64,000 nt of DNA from contig JBITNC010000001.1 in assembly GCA_050084985.1 (NCBI GenBank), positions 141,236,001 through 141,300,000 of the forward strand. The letters run 5' to 3'. Within the stretch, counting starts at the first letter, position 1; each line of letters begins with the position of its first letter. Source of the DNA: Nageia nagi (taxonomy: Eukaryota; Pinophyta). Positions 47,808 to 61,300 of this stretch are shown here, piece after piece. The translations under genes and the position numbers were made by a program. The notes under the pieces were generated by a model. That model made no database searches, was not told the DNA's origin, and saw only the letters and a program-made list of their open reading frames with translations.

Positions 47808-48600
47808 TTGAGGGATAAGGGGATGGGGAAATGAGGGGATGAGTCCCCAAGGATGATAGGGGATGACGACCCAATTTTGGGAAAAGTAGATATTAGATAT
47901 AGTTTGAATGTTTCATTCATCATTAGCATTCATGATTCATACATGGACCAATTTAAATATGTAACATACTTTTAAAATGAAAATCTATAACTACTAATAT
48001 ACTAATAAGTAACATGTAACATGATTATAAAATGAAATTCATAAATTTGAATCATAAATGATAAATCATAAAATGATGAATAAGAATAAGCTATAAATAT
48101 AGTCTAATAAACATAGTCAATAATAATAATGCCATCAAGTTTGAATATGCTGAGGCCCAAAAACATAGTCTTTGACATGAATATGTCAAATAAGTCAAAA
48201 ATGATAAATAAGTGTAAATAAAAAATAATTGCAATGTGAATATAAACACATATTTTTAGGTTTGAGGGGTGGAGACCCTTGTGGGACCCACCCCCTAAGG
48301 TTTATGAAATTATTTAAAAAAAAAAAGTTGAGATTTTTTGTTTTTTGTTTTTAGTGTGCAAGAGGGGGGGGGGGATGACTAGTCATATTTGGGGATGACC
48401 AATCATCCCACAGCCATCCCCTTTTCAAATTTTAAAAGGAAACATCCTCAAGGCCTTGGAAATCATCTCAAGGATGTCCGCTTCATATGCCCTAAAAAGG
48501 GGATGATGGGGAAACATCCCCTGAGGTATCACCAAGTCTTAGGGATGTGGGGAAAGGGGAAATGAGAAAAAAGGGTGGGGGATACATCCCTTGATAATGT
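47808..48600. mobile_element. Possible non-autonomous hAT-like element with GGGATG clusters
   Basis: About 0.8 kb is marked at both ends by many copies of GGGGATG or its complement CATCCCC, a run of 11 G at 48364-48374, and an AT-rich middle. The outer ends, CAGATTGAGGGAT on the left and CATTATCAAGGGAT on the complement of the right, look like worn inverted repeats. No coding frame is present. Clustered subterminal repeats with CA-type ends fit a small non-autonomous hAT element. No 8-bp target duplication was confirmed. Confidence 0.4.
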
Positions 48601-50483
48601 TGCATAAATCTACCTAGAAAAACATACTAAAAAGATATTAGTGCTTAAAATATAGTAAAAAAAAAAGTGACCCACTAGAGTATCCTTCAAGACACTCTTA
48701 GGATGCAATCTTTTCTTTTCCTTTGGAATATTTTGGGAAGAGAACACTAGGACTACCTCTTGGTCTTTTCTCTTACCATTTCCCATGGTATTCTATAGTT
48801 TCTTCACATAGAATAAATATAGTTGGGTAGCCTTAGTTCAAGACTTGAGGAGACCCTTAAGTCATCCTCTACCTTACGAAGTCTAATGAGGGGGATCACC
48901 ATGATCACCTTAGTAACCATCTAAATGAAAGGGCTCCCCTCACTTGATTCCTAAATAATATTCCTCTTTAAAGTTGGGCTTGGGTTCAAAGAATTCTCTA
49001 AACATAAATTAGCTTAGAATTTTAGTTTTCCTTCTTTGACCTCACTACTTTGACCATACTTTGATACATGAAGGATTAACCCTTTAAATCATGATGGAAT
49101 TATTTATTTTATATTTTAATCCCTTGGTAACTCCACTCTTTTTAGTTCATCTCATTTCCCTTGATAGCATAATGAGGAATCCTCTACTAGTGTTATAAAT
49201 TCTTCACCATCTCCAACATCCTTCTCTTTCGATCCTTCCTCCTATTTATTATGTTAAAATGGATCTTTGTACATTAACCATGATAAGATAATCATCTTCC
49301 ATTTCTTTGATACTATAAAATTAAAGAGAACATATAATATCCCTTGGTTCCTTAGGCTCTCCATTTTTCCCTTCTTAAATTCCCTTAAAATATTATGTAT
49401 GGATTTAAATAGGGAGTTTGGGATATTTAGCTCCTTTTCCATTTAAAAGATGTTAAAAAAGAACAAATAAAAGATCTAAATTATTAGGATATAATTATGC
49501 AAAGTGATGTATTGCATTATCATAGTAACCATAGTCTTTCATTTGAGTAAAAGTGAGTCACAATTGATACCTCCTTATAAACTTTATGGCCAATAAGTGC
49601 TTCTCCTAAATGATCTTATCTCCCTTGAGGGGAAACCTTATAACCTTGATAAGAAGTATCATGTTGATAATGAATGCAATCTATTAATCTTCTATATGTT
49701 CCTCATCCCATGAGAGCACAAAATCAAAAGCCAAGGTATAGTAATCCACTTGGAATCAATTGATAAAACTTATTAATCATACTCATTTTAGTCATTCCTT
49801 AGTATTTTTTCCACCATGAACACCTCAAATGCTAGATAATATGATATATCCACCATTTTTATAGCCCAAAATTCTTCAATTATAATAAATATTAAACTAA
49901 GTGAGCAAGTAACTATCACACAAGCCCCTTTAAAGTCTTTCCCATGTGAACTACTATCACTTCCTCAAATGCCTTTGTACTATCATAATCACAATTCTAT
50001 TATCTAAAATCTATTTTCTATGGATGACATAACTTTGCCACCACATCAGCTAGAGCTACCATGATATCCACTAACGAATACCCATATAAAAATTATTAGA
50101 ATAAATATTCCTTAGGTCCCCACATTCTCTTCGATCTCCTAAAAGTTTACATAAAAATGTGATCTTCAATTCCACATCTGACAAAAGATGGCATTTTTAT
50201 CATCACCTCCATGATATATAAGGGATTATCAAGCATGTACCCACATGGTGCATACCAACTTAGTAGCTAAATACTAAGTATACACATCATTTTCATTTGA
50301 TTATCTCTCTAGCACCCCTAGGATGGGGCTACATATTTCAGTTGTAAGGTTTTTCAATAATTTATTTAGATAAGTATTTATTTTTTTAAGTTTTATCTTT
50401 GAATGGACCTCCTTGTAAATTAGAAGAGGTTGATGTAACAATAAATATTTTTTTGTACATATACTAAAGAGAAAAAAAGGGTT
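48601..50483. other. AT-rich spacer
   Basis: No gene or element recognised. A 62-residue minus-strand frame at 49254-49442 has no motif. Confidence 0.4.
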
Positions 50484-51156
50484 TGTTGAAATTAGATCTC
50501 AATCAAAGACCATTCGAGTTGAAGATCAAAGTAATTGAAGATCAACTAGACTTGCAAAAATAGACTAGTAAAATTTGAGAAGGTATAAATTTATTTAGAG
50601 AATTTCCATTCAACCGATTCCTTTTTAATTGGATAGTTCTTGAAGATATCTTTCCAAAAAGTTATGCATGCCTACCTTTGTTTAAGGTTTGACCATCATA
50701 CTTGGCATTTTTTGATAAACTATTCAGTGCACTTAGTTCTTAGTATTTTGCATATTAGGTGCACAATGCCTAGCACTAGACACATCATGCCTAGAAAAAT
50801 ATGTACCAGGCTCACTACATCTCACACCAAGCATACCATACCTCATCCCTTTATATCAAATGTATTGCACCTAAAAATAGAGCCTAATGGGCCAATTTTG
50901 GCATGCGTGAGATTGCATTTTTTTCCTTCAATTTTAGTCTAGATATTGCTATTTTGGGTTGATGTTTCACCCGGTTGTCTCCTAGTATGATAGGGTAGAT
51001 TTAGCATGTATTAGTTTTCTTTTGCATTGGATTGTAACAAGTTGTGATCATGCAACTTGAGTTTATTTTTAGCGCATTCTACTTTTGGATTTGTCCAAAA
51101 CCTATATGTTTGTAATGATTTTGTTTTTCAAATAAATGAAAGTAGAATACTTCTCA
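50484..51156 (+). repeat. 5' LTR of the 50.5-kb element
   Basis: Matches 53984-54613 over its length with substitutions and gaps. It contains a TAGGTGCACAATGCCTAGCAC block that recurs in varied form. The right end is set by the following primer-site-like sequence and may be off by about 10 bases. Confidence 0.8.
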
Positions 51157-51357
51157 TTATAGTATCATAGATTTAAGAGGATCTATTGGATTAGAATTAA
51201 TCTTGTGGGTCCTTTCAATGATTTAATTAAACTCTTGCAAATTTTGGTCCAAATCATGTTGATTTTGTGCATTACAATGTTCTTGCAAATAATAACTCTC
51301 TACCAATCTACCTTTTGTAAGTGTGAATGAGTTACTTCTAGTTGAGAGTCAATCACA

Positions 51358-51624
51358 ATGGAAGATTGTTGGATGGTCATTATGTTTGAGGGAATAGAGG
51401 TCCCAAAATTTTATGGTGAATATTATGCTTACCAGAGTATAAGAATGAAGACTTTCTTAATGGCCAAAGATCTTTGGAGCATTGTAGAATACAACTATGA
51501 AGAACCCCTCACATGGAGCATGCTTGGAAAAGAAGAGAAGTGGTTGAAGAAAGAGGAGTTATATCAAAATTGCTTGGATCTTATGGATTTAAGAAGAGTT
51601 ATTAAAAAGGTATTTTCCCACTAA
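51358..51624 (+). pseudogene. Copia-type Gag N-terminal fragment
   Basis: The 88-residue frame begins MEDCWMVIMFEGIEVPKF and continues GEYYAYQSIRMKTFLMAKDLWSIVE. It parallels the start of plant copia Gag (DUF4219/UBN2 type), where PKFDGxNYxxWSxRMKxFL is usual. The Trp of that motif is replaced by Gln here. The frame ends early at 51624 and is followed by broken frames that keep some Gag-like character. In active relatives this part forms the particle. Confidence 0.7.
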
Positions 51625-51805
51625 TTGCAAGTTATGTATTAGCTACAAGTGCATGGAAGATAATACAAGATTCTTATGGGTGTGATGAGGACACTCATGG
51701 AGATTTTTTGAGCAAAGAGAAGTCTTGTTTCAGACCAGAACACCATTTTAGAGAGTCTTATGTTCTTGTTATGGAAAGCCTTGCTCTTATTATGGGGAGG
51801 CATAT

Positions 51806-53520
51806 ATGTTTGAAGAGTGTTATGGTAAAGGCTCACGTGGAGACATGTATTATAAAGGCATGCATGGTGATGGAATATCCTTTCTTGAAGAGAAGGATGT
51901 TAGGGAGCCTAGTGTGAGGCCTTGTGCAACTCTTATGAATGAGAGTCATGTGGAGGAACTTCTTCCTATAGAGAAGAGAGGAGAAGGTGAAGCTTGGTAT
52001 GAAATCCTCATTGTTGGAGGCATGCATTATGATAAAGGCATGAATGATGAATTCTTTCTTTTAGAGGGAGGATATGTTGAAAAGAAAGATTATGTTGGTA
52101 AATCTCTTATAGGAATGGAATTCTTAGAAAGCATTCATATTACCCATAAGAAGAATGAATGTTTCATTAAAGAGACACACCTTCAACTTGTAGAAGAGGA
52201 GATATCATCTTAGACCTTTGTTGAAGAGTGCTTCATGGAAGAACACTGGCTTGACCAAGTTGAAGACCACCAAGATGAGATGGTTGATGAATATCTCATT
52301 AAAGAGATAAGTATTAAAGATTCATTATATGAGAATTATTGTCTGTTTGAAGACCATTCAAAGTGGATGTAAGCCACCAAGATGAGGTGGATGCAAATTA
52401 TCTCATAAAGGAGGGAGAAGATCAGAATTTTGATGATGGATTATGTATCATAGAGGAGCCATGTCATGAAAAATTTGAAGGAGATTCATATGATGAATCC
52501 ATACAACTTTTCATGCAAGAGTATTATTTTTTGGTTGCATCCTACTTAGATGAAATGAAATATCATTCATTTGGAATGATATATTGTGATTAACTAGATT
52601 GGAAAGCTCACTCATTTGGAGTGAAAGATTATCTTTTTGGAAAGGTAAGGGATGAATATTTAGGAGCCGATTACCCATATGTTAGAGTTCCTTTAAAGGG
52701 GGAGAAAAATAAAAGAAGAGGAGACACCCTTATGATGGAGTGGTTCTTTCTTGAAGACTATTCACATTGGGTGGATGGATATTGTGAAGCTCACTCATTT
52801 GGAGTGAATGATGATTATCTTGGAGAGGCACTATGGGATAATGATACAAGAGAGATTATAGATGAAGAGGAGATGGAAACTATAAGTTTCACGCTCAATA
52901 GAGAATCTCACTAATCAAGAGTGTAGGATTTATTGTATGATGAGAAGAGCACAAGACACTATCTCATTTGGAAGGAGAAAGATGCAATAGAAAATGAGAT
53001 ATAGAATGAAGATATAACCAAGGTTGGTGAAATTCAAGTTGTCATGAATATAAACGCATCAATTGTTGGAGATGAAGATCACTCATCAAGAGTGAAGATT
53101 ATTTTGTATAAGGAATACTAACTTAAGGGGGAGATACAACATAGTGAGATAGTCACTAATGGAATTCATGGTGTAATGGAGGAATCATCAAAAGAGATTG
53201 ATGATTGTATTGAAAAGAGAATTATGGATGAATATCACTCACATGGAGTGATAACAAAGAGTTATCTTGAAGAGGAAACATTATGCAAAGAGGAACCATG
53301 GGAGTTCCTTAATTGAAGAGATGGTTGCTTTAAGAGCAACATGGGATCCTACTCAAAATATAATCATTAGAGGTAAAACATTCTTGTTATTTATTTTATT
53401 GACTAATAATATTGATGATTTTTTGTTGAGTATATGTTTAAAGGATAACTTTAAGGCTATTATGAGTGAAGAATATAGTGTATGTATTATCAAGACATCA
53501 CTTGCATAACTTGAAGATTA
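51806..53520 (+). pseudogene. Acidic repeat ORF region of the 50.5-kb element
   Basis: Frames at 51806-52213, 52363-52593, 52621-52914 and 53267-53509 are Glu/Asp- and Tyr-rich and share internal repeats. HSFGV recurs in AHSFGVKDYLFGK (near 52610) and AHSFGVNDDYLGE (near 52790), and related forms are YHSFGM near 52563, YHSHGV near 53233 and DHSSRV near 53079. The DNA repeats too (CTCACTCATTTGGAGTGAA, twice). I do not recognise the family. It replaces pol in this element, so it may be a passenger sequence or an expanded Gag tail. It is broken by stops. Confidence 0.5.
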
Positions 53521-53983
53521 TCTCATGGAGATAATATTACTAAAGATTCTTCCTTGGGTGAAGAAAATGGAGGAGAGCTTAGGTCACTTGGACTCAAAGA
53601 TATTTGTATAGTTTAATCATCTATGTGAGATTGTTAATTATTGTGAAAACACTACTTGGGAAGAAAGGTGTACAAATATGAGAGAAGATGAGTAAGAATG
53701 GTTATTAAGAACCATTGCCATTGGTATTGATGGAATGTTAATACAGGAAGCTTTTGATGAAGGGGAAGTTTCTCATCAAAAGGAGGCACTCAATTATTTG
53801 CAAGGAGCAACATAAGAGATGGAGGAGATCCCACATCAAAGGTGGAAGGAGTGCCAATGTGAATATTTTGTGATATTTGATTTCTTGTTGAAAGATTGGA
53901 GGACACAAATAAGATTAAGTTTCTTCTAATTTTTTGATACTTCTAGACTTTTTAAAAAGTCCCTTTAGCATGAAGGGAGAGAA

Positions 53984-54613
53984 TGTTGGAATTAGATCTC
54001 AATCGAAGACCATTCGAGTTGAAGATCAACTAGACTTGTAAAAATAGATTAGTAAACTTTGAGAAGGTATAACCTTTTGTAGAGACATCTAATTGAGCTG
54101 ATTCTTTTTGCATTGGATAGTGCTTGAAGATACCTTTCCAAGGAGTATACATATACCTACCTTTGTTAAAGGTTTGACCATCATAATAGGTATTTTTTAA
54201 CAAATATCCAGTACATTGAGTTCTCAGTAATTTACATACTAGGTGCACTATGCCTAGCACTAGATGCACCGTGCCTAGCAAACTATGTACTAGGCGCATT
54301 GTGCCTCACCTTTTTGTACCAGGTGCATTGTGCCTAAAAATAGAGGCTAATGGGCTAATTTTGACATGTGCAAGATTGTATTTTTTATCTTTGATTTTAG
54401 TCTAGATGTTGCTATTTTAGGTTGATGTTTCGCCCAGTTATCTCCTAGTATGATAGGGTAGATTTAGCATGTATTAGTTTTCTTTTGCATTGGATTGTAA
54501 CAAATTGTGATCATGCAACTTGAGTTTATTTTTAGAACAATCTATTTTTGGATTTGTCCAAAACCTATATGTATGTAATGATTTCATTTTTCAAATCAAT
54601 GAAAGCAATTTAC
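53984..54613 (+). repeat. 3' LTR of the 50.5-kb element
   Basis: Directly follows the polypurine tract AAGGGAGAGAA. It is a close partner of 50484-51156, slightly shorter, with several indels in the middle where the GCACTATGCCTAGCAC block is arranged differently. Confidence 0.82.
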
Positions 54614-56237
54614 ATCCTTTTAAATTTGGTGATATTTCTGAAATAGGTTATATACTCCTCCTTAAGTCTTTTTCTATTTTATTCATATTTTTTCATTGTT
54701 TTATCTAATTTAACATGTATAAAATTATAAATCAAAATATCATTTTACTTCCACAAATCATCTTATACTATGCAAGTTTTAGGATTTTTTAGAGCTTATG
54801 ATTTTCTTTTAGTTTCCCATATTAAAAAATCTCAATAGAAAATCATGAGAATTTACTATTCTCATGTGAAGGGATTGGATCTTCTTCATCTCTTCACATA
54901 CCATTTTCAAATCCATAAATAATCTCTACATAGGTACTTATTCATCTACAATAATTCTATAATCTCTTGTAAGAACTTTCCATTCTTATTCTATGTAAGC
55001 GTACACCTTTAGAAAAATAGTTTAACAAATCTCAAGGATTAAGTTTGTACTCTCTTTATTGAAAGGCTAAAATATTCCTTTTTAATGATTTTACATAATT
55101 TATTTTTCTTTAACTCTTGAATTTCCTGAAGAGACTTATCTTTTGTTATCCTCTTTCTTTCCATTAGAAAAAATGATATTTTTATTTTCTTTACTCATGA
55201 ATATTACTTTATGGTATTCTATATTGAGAATTTGATTTTCAACAATAATAACTTAAGTGTCCTGATTTGATGGGATACAATATTAGTTTTTAAAGTAGAT
55301 TTAATATCTCTTCAAGTTGCAAGGTTATACAAAGAATAACATTCCAAACATCCAAAAGAATCACATTACAGAGTCCTTTATCTTTGAATATTATTATGGT
55401 ATAGTGAAGATACTAATATTGAACAACCTTTATTTTTTTAAAATTTCATTCTAACTATTTTATTTTTTATTGATGAGAATTAGATATGATTATCAAACAC
55501 ATCTCCTTGATAAAACCTATTAAAAATATTTTCCCTTTGCTGCTAATATGTATGGTGAATAGAAGATTGAATTCTATTGTTCTATATCTGAAAATAATAC
55601 TTTTATGATTGAATACTTAGAAATATCCATTTTCTTTTACTCATCTATCATACTCTTCTTTCTTTTAATTACATTAATAACTTTATATTATCTATTCATA
55701 TATATGAATTAATCCTAACAACAACACAATAATATGCATTTTAAAAAAAATATATATTAATTAATGTAAGGAAATAAAAAATAAAAATCAATAAATTGTA
55801 CTAATACAAATACAGTAATATATTTATGTAAAAATGCATAACAGGTAATCTGTCTTAATAAAAATACATGTATAACAGTATCTTGTGTGTGTATACAAAA
55901 TGTTAGTATAATTGATCTTGTAACTTGTAATTTAATTTTATCTTTCTCCAAGAACCAATCCTTCTTGTTTTAAATGATTTTTTTGGTCTGAGCTTTCTTT
56001 CCACGAAGAAAATATTGTTCTCTAATATCTTTGTATATCTTGAAAGCCTAATAAAAAGTTTTTGGGTATTCAACTTTTACATACATCAAATAATCGAACA
56101 TCCTTCGTAATCCAAAGCTGAATATGATCCTCGTGGATCAGTGTGCCAAGTGTTTGCCAAAATCCATCTACAAATATAAAATCTTATGTTATACAACATA
56201 TCAGGTATAAAAATTTTAAAAATAAAATTATAACAGA
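54614..56237. other. Spacer and 3' flank of the lectin kinase gene
   Basis: AT-rich, with no gene recognised. The part nearest 56237 should carry the 3' untranslated region of the minus-strand kinase gene, but no clear poly(A) signal was identified. Confidence 0.4.
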
Positions 56238-58330
56238 TTAGCATCCCTCCTCCCCATGAACTAAAAAAAACTTGGTCTGTTCCACCCTATAATTACAATG
56301 TTGATGGTTACCATACCTAGTCGAATTCGGTTGCTGTAGATCCATCATAGACTTAGAAGCCAATGGCCGTGATGATATCTGATCTTCACCGCTAATTTCA
56401 ACCGAAATGAGCTCTTTCTCGTCTGGCAGAGGAACTTGCCCTTCAAGTATCTGTAATGTTGTTCTGATGCTCAGCCTATTCTTAGGCTCAGGATCAGCAC
56501 ATATAAGCCCAACTCTCAGCACTCTCTCCACTTCTTCCTCACAGTATTCTCCATTCAGAGTTGGATCTACAGCATGCATGAGCATCCCCCTAGTATCTAA
56601 ATTCTTCACCCATTCAAACAAAACAAGTTGTTCTCTATCTTTGGACTGATCAATAGGCCTCCTTCCACACACAACCTCAAGCATAACAATCCCAAAGCTG
56701 AATACATCCGAGCTGGGAGTTATCTTCCCAGTGTTTGTAACTTCCGGAGCAATATACCCAACAGTTCCCACTACCCGAGTTGTTTCAGGATTTTGAGCAT
56801 GGTCATATAGACGAGCAAGCCCAAAATCCCCCAACTTGGCATTGAGCTCCGAATCCAGCAGCACATTGCTGGATTTGACATCTCTGTGCACAACCTTCCG
56901 ATCCCATTGCTCGTGAAGGTACAAAAGCCCATTCGCTATGTCCTTGAGGATAGAGTACCGTTGAGGCCATCTAAGAACTTGCTTAGGATTCTCAAACACC
57001 ATCTTATCAAGGCTTCCGTTTGGCATGAAATCGTAGACAATGAGGAGTTGCTTGTTTCTCCTACACCATCCTCTTAGCTGAACAAGATTTCGATGCTGAA
57101 GACGTCCTACGCTTGAAATCTCGGCTACAAATTCCTTCATTCCCTGCATGGAATCCTTGGTGATGCATTTCACTGCAACATGGAGCCCGTTTCTGGCAAA
57201 ACGCCCTTATAAACCTCCCCAAAACCCCCTTTCCCCAAAAGCTGCTTATCCTGGAAGCCATTCGTCGCATCCACGAGCTCTTTGTAAGGGATTCTGTGAG
57301 GCCAATACTCCAATTCCCATTCTTCAATACAGGAACTTCTTGCTCTCAATAATCTCAGCCACCGGCAAAAGAAAAACCCCGGTACCATAAGCCCTAGGGC
57401 ACATGCGATGGAAATAGCGGCGACCAAGCCTCCAGATCTTGAATTTGAGTTTGAATTCTTCCTTGTTTTCACTTGGGTGTTAGAATTAGGCTTCGGCAGA
57501 ATGGTGGAATTTAAGGGTAACGCCATTCCCTCAGTACTGAAGCTCCAACCCAGAATAGAATGCTCTTCTACCGAGGAATCGACTCCTGTAGCTGCAGAAA
57601 ATCCCACATACATTTCTTCTTTTACAACTTCCGCAAGACCGAATGTCTGAAGGCTTATGAGTGGTTTTAAGGGCTTCTCCATTTTCGCCCATGACACGCT
57701 CACGTTGAGCCGGTCCTGAACCTGGTCGTAATCAATCCAGGCCTGGAAAGTCTGCCCACTCTTGAGATTCAGGTGTTGGACGTTTGTATGATCGATCGAA
57801 ACCGCGGCCGTCTGGGATGTGACGGAGTTCAGCCCATTAAGATTGATACCCACATGATTGTCGTTAATGTCATTGAATTCTAAGTCGTAATGGGTGTCGA
57901 ATTCGACTGCAAATAAATGGTTGGAAGCTTGGTCGTTCGTTGTGATATTGAGAAGTCCCATGTATTGGGAATACGATGCTCCCATGAAGGATTTGAAGGG
58001 TGTCATGATGAAGGCGAGGCCATGGCCGCCTGAATTCCCCGGGGGAACAACAATGGTGAAGACAAAAGTAGTGCTGAATGAAAAAACTGTATTGCTGTTA
58101 TGGCTACTTTTTATTTTGATGGGTTTGGGGTATAGGGCTCGGCCTATGGAGCGTTGGGAAGTGTTGGTAAGGGTGAGAATTTGCTGAGATTGGATCGAAG
58201 CCTGCTTCATCAATAATATGTTTTCTGGGTTGAATTGGTGGAGTATGAATCTTTCGGCTTCAGAAAATGGGGATTGGGATACGAATAAAAAGAGGAGAAT
58301 AAGTGGGGAGAGCTTCTGAAGTGGAAGCAT
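56238..58330 (-). pseudogene. L-type lectin receptor-like kinase with a one-base frameshift
   Basis: This is an intronless minus-strand gene. The first frame (58330-57170, 386 residues) has a signal peptide (residues 1 to about 25), then a legume-lectin domain with FSFSTTFVFTI, GGHGLAFIM, VEFDTHYD and DNHVGINLN. It ends with a membrane helix (about 300-325), a juxtamembrane region, and the kinase start LGKGGFGEVYKG. It then runs into a stop. The second frame (57173-56238) continues at once with the Lys of the VAVK position and has RDVKSSN, GDFGLAR, YIAPE and SDVFSFG, all needed kinase parts. The shift lies near the CCC run at 57186-57188 (GGG on the coding strand) and looks like a missing G. 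Such kinases sit in the plasma membrane and act in defence or development. An assembly error is as likely as a true pseudogene. Confidence 0.85.
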
Positions 58331-61300
58331 TATTGCTTCTGAAGCATGCGAGAAGAAAAGTGCAGGAGGGGATTTGGGTCGGAATATAATCAGGTGCTAA
58401 TTACAGGTGATGGACAAAGTTAGGTGAAGACTACGTCAAAATGCAGAAGACTTCGGACATTATAGTGCCGAAAAATTTTCTGCAAATATTTTCCGGCTGC
58501 TGAAAAAGGAAAGTTCAATGAAGGGAGCCGAGATTTGGGATGGATGTAAATCGTTGGTTCCAGAAAATTGTTGGGGATGTTTTATCGTTGTAGAATATGC
58601 CGGAGGGAAATAGGGTTGACGAAGCATATTATACAATGATAAAATTTTAAGCTTTCAATGGTCTTCAAAGTTATTTTTCCCTTTCAAATAAAGGTGATCA
58701 GTGAAAAAAAAATTGAAGTATATAAATTTTGTTTTTATAGTTTAAAGGTGATGTTAAATTTAAAATTTCAAAAGAAGGGTAGACTTCAAAATAACCTTTC
58801 AGAGATTAATTTCAAAAATTAAATATATATTTAATATGAACTATAGTTAATATATTATAAAATATAAATTCATGTTTCATTATGATGATTCATGAGAATT
58901 GGTATGCACTATATTTTTCAATGGTGATTAGGACTAAATTAGTGATTGATAAATTGACGATCTTCCATTATTTCATCTCAAAGCATTAATTGGCAAGTAC
59001 CAAACACAACTTGTAAACTAAACCTTCCCTTTTCAAGAATCATAGACTCACAGTTCACATATAGTATATTTTTAATTTATAACACTAACAAGTAACAATA
59101 ACACATGGTATGGAAATAAGATCATAGGGTATCATTGAGTATCCCATACTAAAATAGCAAATTAACATAGTAGCAAGGTAATCAATACAAAGAGGTTGCA
59201 CCTTAGATACATAATCATTTCTATGGTCAAGTGATGCATGATTTGAGAAAGATCAAAACTCTTATCAGATTCAAACAAGATTATACTTGTAATAGATCTT
59301 ACAAACCCATTAAAGCCTAACACCAAAAAAATTTAAAAATATTTGCTATTCATATTTACCACTTCAAAATGAATGAGTGGATCAATTATTTGATGAATCT
59401 AATATAGAATTCTACTATTTGATAGACGAGGAGAAAAATCTTATATTTTAGTCCCTTTTTCCTAGAAGCATAAGGTTTGTAATGAAAGCCTTGCATTAAC
59501 AAGGGTCTAATGAAAGCCTTGCATTAACAAGGGTCTAGAAGCATTCATTATTTCTTGTCCAATTTCCATGTAGATGGTTTCATTCATTATTATAATTTGA
59601 TCAAAATAAAAACACTTTGTATTCCTATAAGTTTATATCAGGGGAAATTAAGCAAATATGACAATTAAAAGATGGAGAGAATCTAATAAAGTTACTAATG
59701 GTGTAGACCAATTTGCATGAGATGCAATAAAATATGCTACCAGGTTTATGCTAAAACCCCATCATATCATACCAAAAATATAATCTATTATTCTTTACAT
59801 CCTTTGCATGAGATAAATCAAATGGTAAACTTTAGGTAAGTACTGGAATACAAATATGAGGAACAACAATGTCATAATTGAAGTGATTTCTCCTCTTTTT
59901 ATGAGGTCTAGTAAAACTATCATATTTATTAAAAAAATCTAAAATCAAAATTGAAAGCCTTTTAATCACCTAAATTAATGCAGATTATTAGAACATGAAC
60001 ATAATAATGAACTTTATTAAACTTGAGTGATAGATAAACTATTGTTGACACCAGATTCTTGGCAAATTCATTTAAGTGTGATCTACAAAGTTCTTTACAA
60101 TAGAATAAATTAGACATATATATAATGTTTATGCTAAGACCATGTCATGTAAATATAATATCCAAGATAATTATACAAAATTCTTTCTAACATAGCCTTG
60201 AAGCAACTTACTAGATTAACAAGATATATATATTTCTTGACTGCTCAATTTTTATTTTTTATTTTCTAATAGCTTTCTTGTGTATTTTAAAAATGAAGAT
60301 GGTATATAAATAATCTGCTCTTACCTATGAAACTGATAGGATGATAAATATATCAAACTATAAGCCATCAAGGGATCCTAGATAATGGATGGCAATGAGC
60401 CTAGCATCCTAAAGTAATTTCCCACTTTTGAAAACAAAAGATTCCTTGGATACATACACAAGCTTTAGTTGCTAAAAAATATGATAAAACCGAAGAATAG
60501 CCACCATAAAAGAAAACCTTACATCTATGTATAGAAACAAAAAGTACTTGCATGATTCTTAAAAAACTTAATAAGATTTTATATATGATTTTTATGAAAG
60601 GTAATATTTTATAAACAATTCAAATAAAAGACAACATATTTTTTAAGCCTTCATTAAAGAAGGGCATCATAAAAATTCCTATAAAGTGGGTGGCTAATCT
60701 TGAGGAGACATCTTTCTCTCTCTAAAATTATAGGAATTTTTTTTTATTTCTTTACAAAATAATATATAACAATTCCTTACAGTAGTATACATTACTAATT
60801 CACATAAATTTTCCTCTCTCTATTTTTTTGATGAAAAGGTAAATTTAATTAATAATTAAAAAGATTTTACAATAAAAAGGTAGGTGGAACAAATTACACT
60901 TCATATGTTTTCATTATAATTCGAACTATGGGTTAGGAAATCGAAAAAATAAACTACAATTACATATATCAATATATTAAATAAAGGTCCATTGGTCGCT
61001 ATATAAAAAAAAAATCAAGTATGCATTTAAACAACATCGTGGGGGGATCCTTCATCACAATCCACCATGCATTGCCAATTATTATCCATAATAACTAGGA
61101 AGTCCCATCCATCTTTAGCATAGGTAATGCTGAGATCTTCCATATGATCCTTGCCCCAAACAACATGCTGAATAGGGGAGGCTATATGAGACTAGCCATT
61201 ATGGGAATAATCATCATCAATATCTTGATTAATCTATCCCATCATACCTCCAAAAGTTTTCGATGGCACATTTACCCTACCTGTTTGATGCGAATAACTA

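Larger units (their letters stand above)
50484..54613 (+). mobile_element. Non-autonomous LTR retrotransposon with copia-like gag start
   Basis: Direct repeats of about 630-670 bp start TGTTGAAATTAGATCTC at 50484 and TGTTGGAATTAGATCTC at 53984. A worn tRNA-Met primer site (AGTATCATAG) follows the first, near 51160. A clear polypurine tract, AAGGGAGAGAA, ends directly before the second at 53983. The 2.8-kb interior starts with a Gag-like N terminus and continues with acidic frames, but has no protease, integrase or reverse transcriptase. The plus strand is the coding strand. No target-site duplication was found. The copy is inactive, since its frames are broken. Confidence 0.8.
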
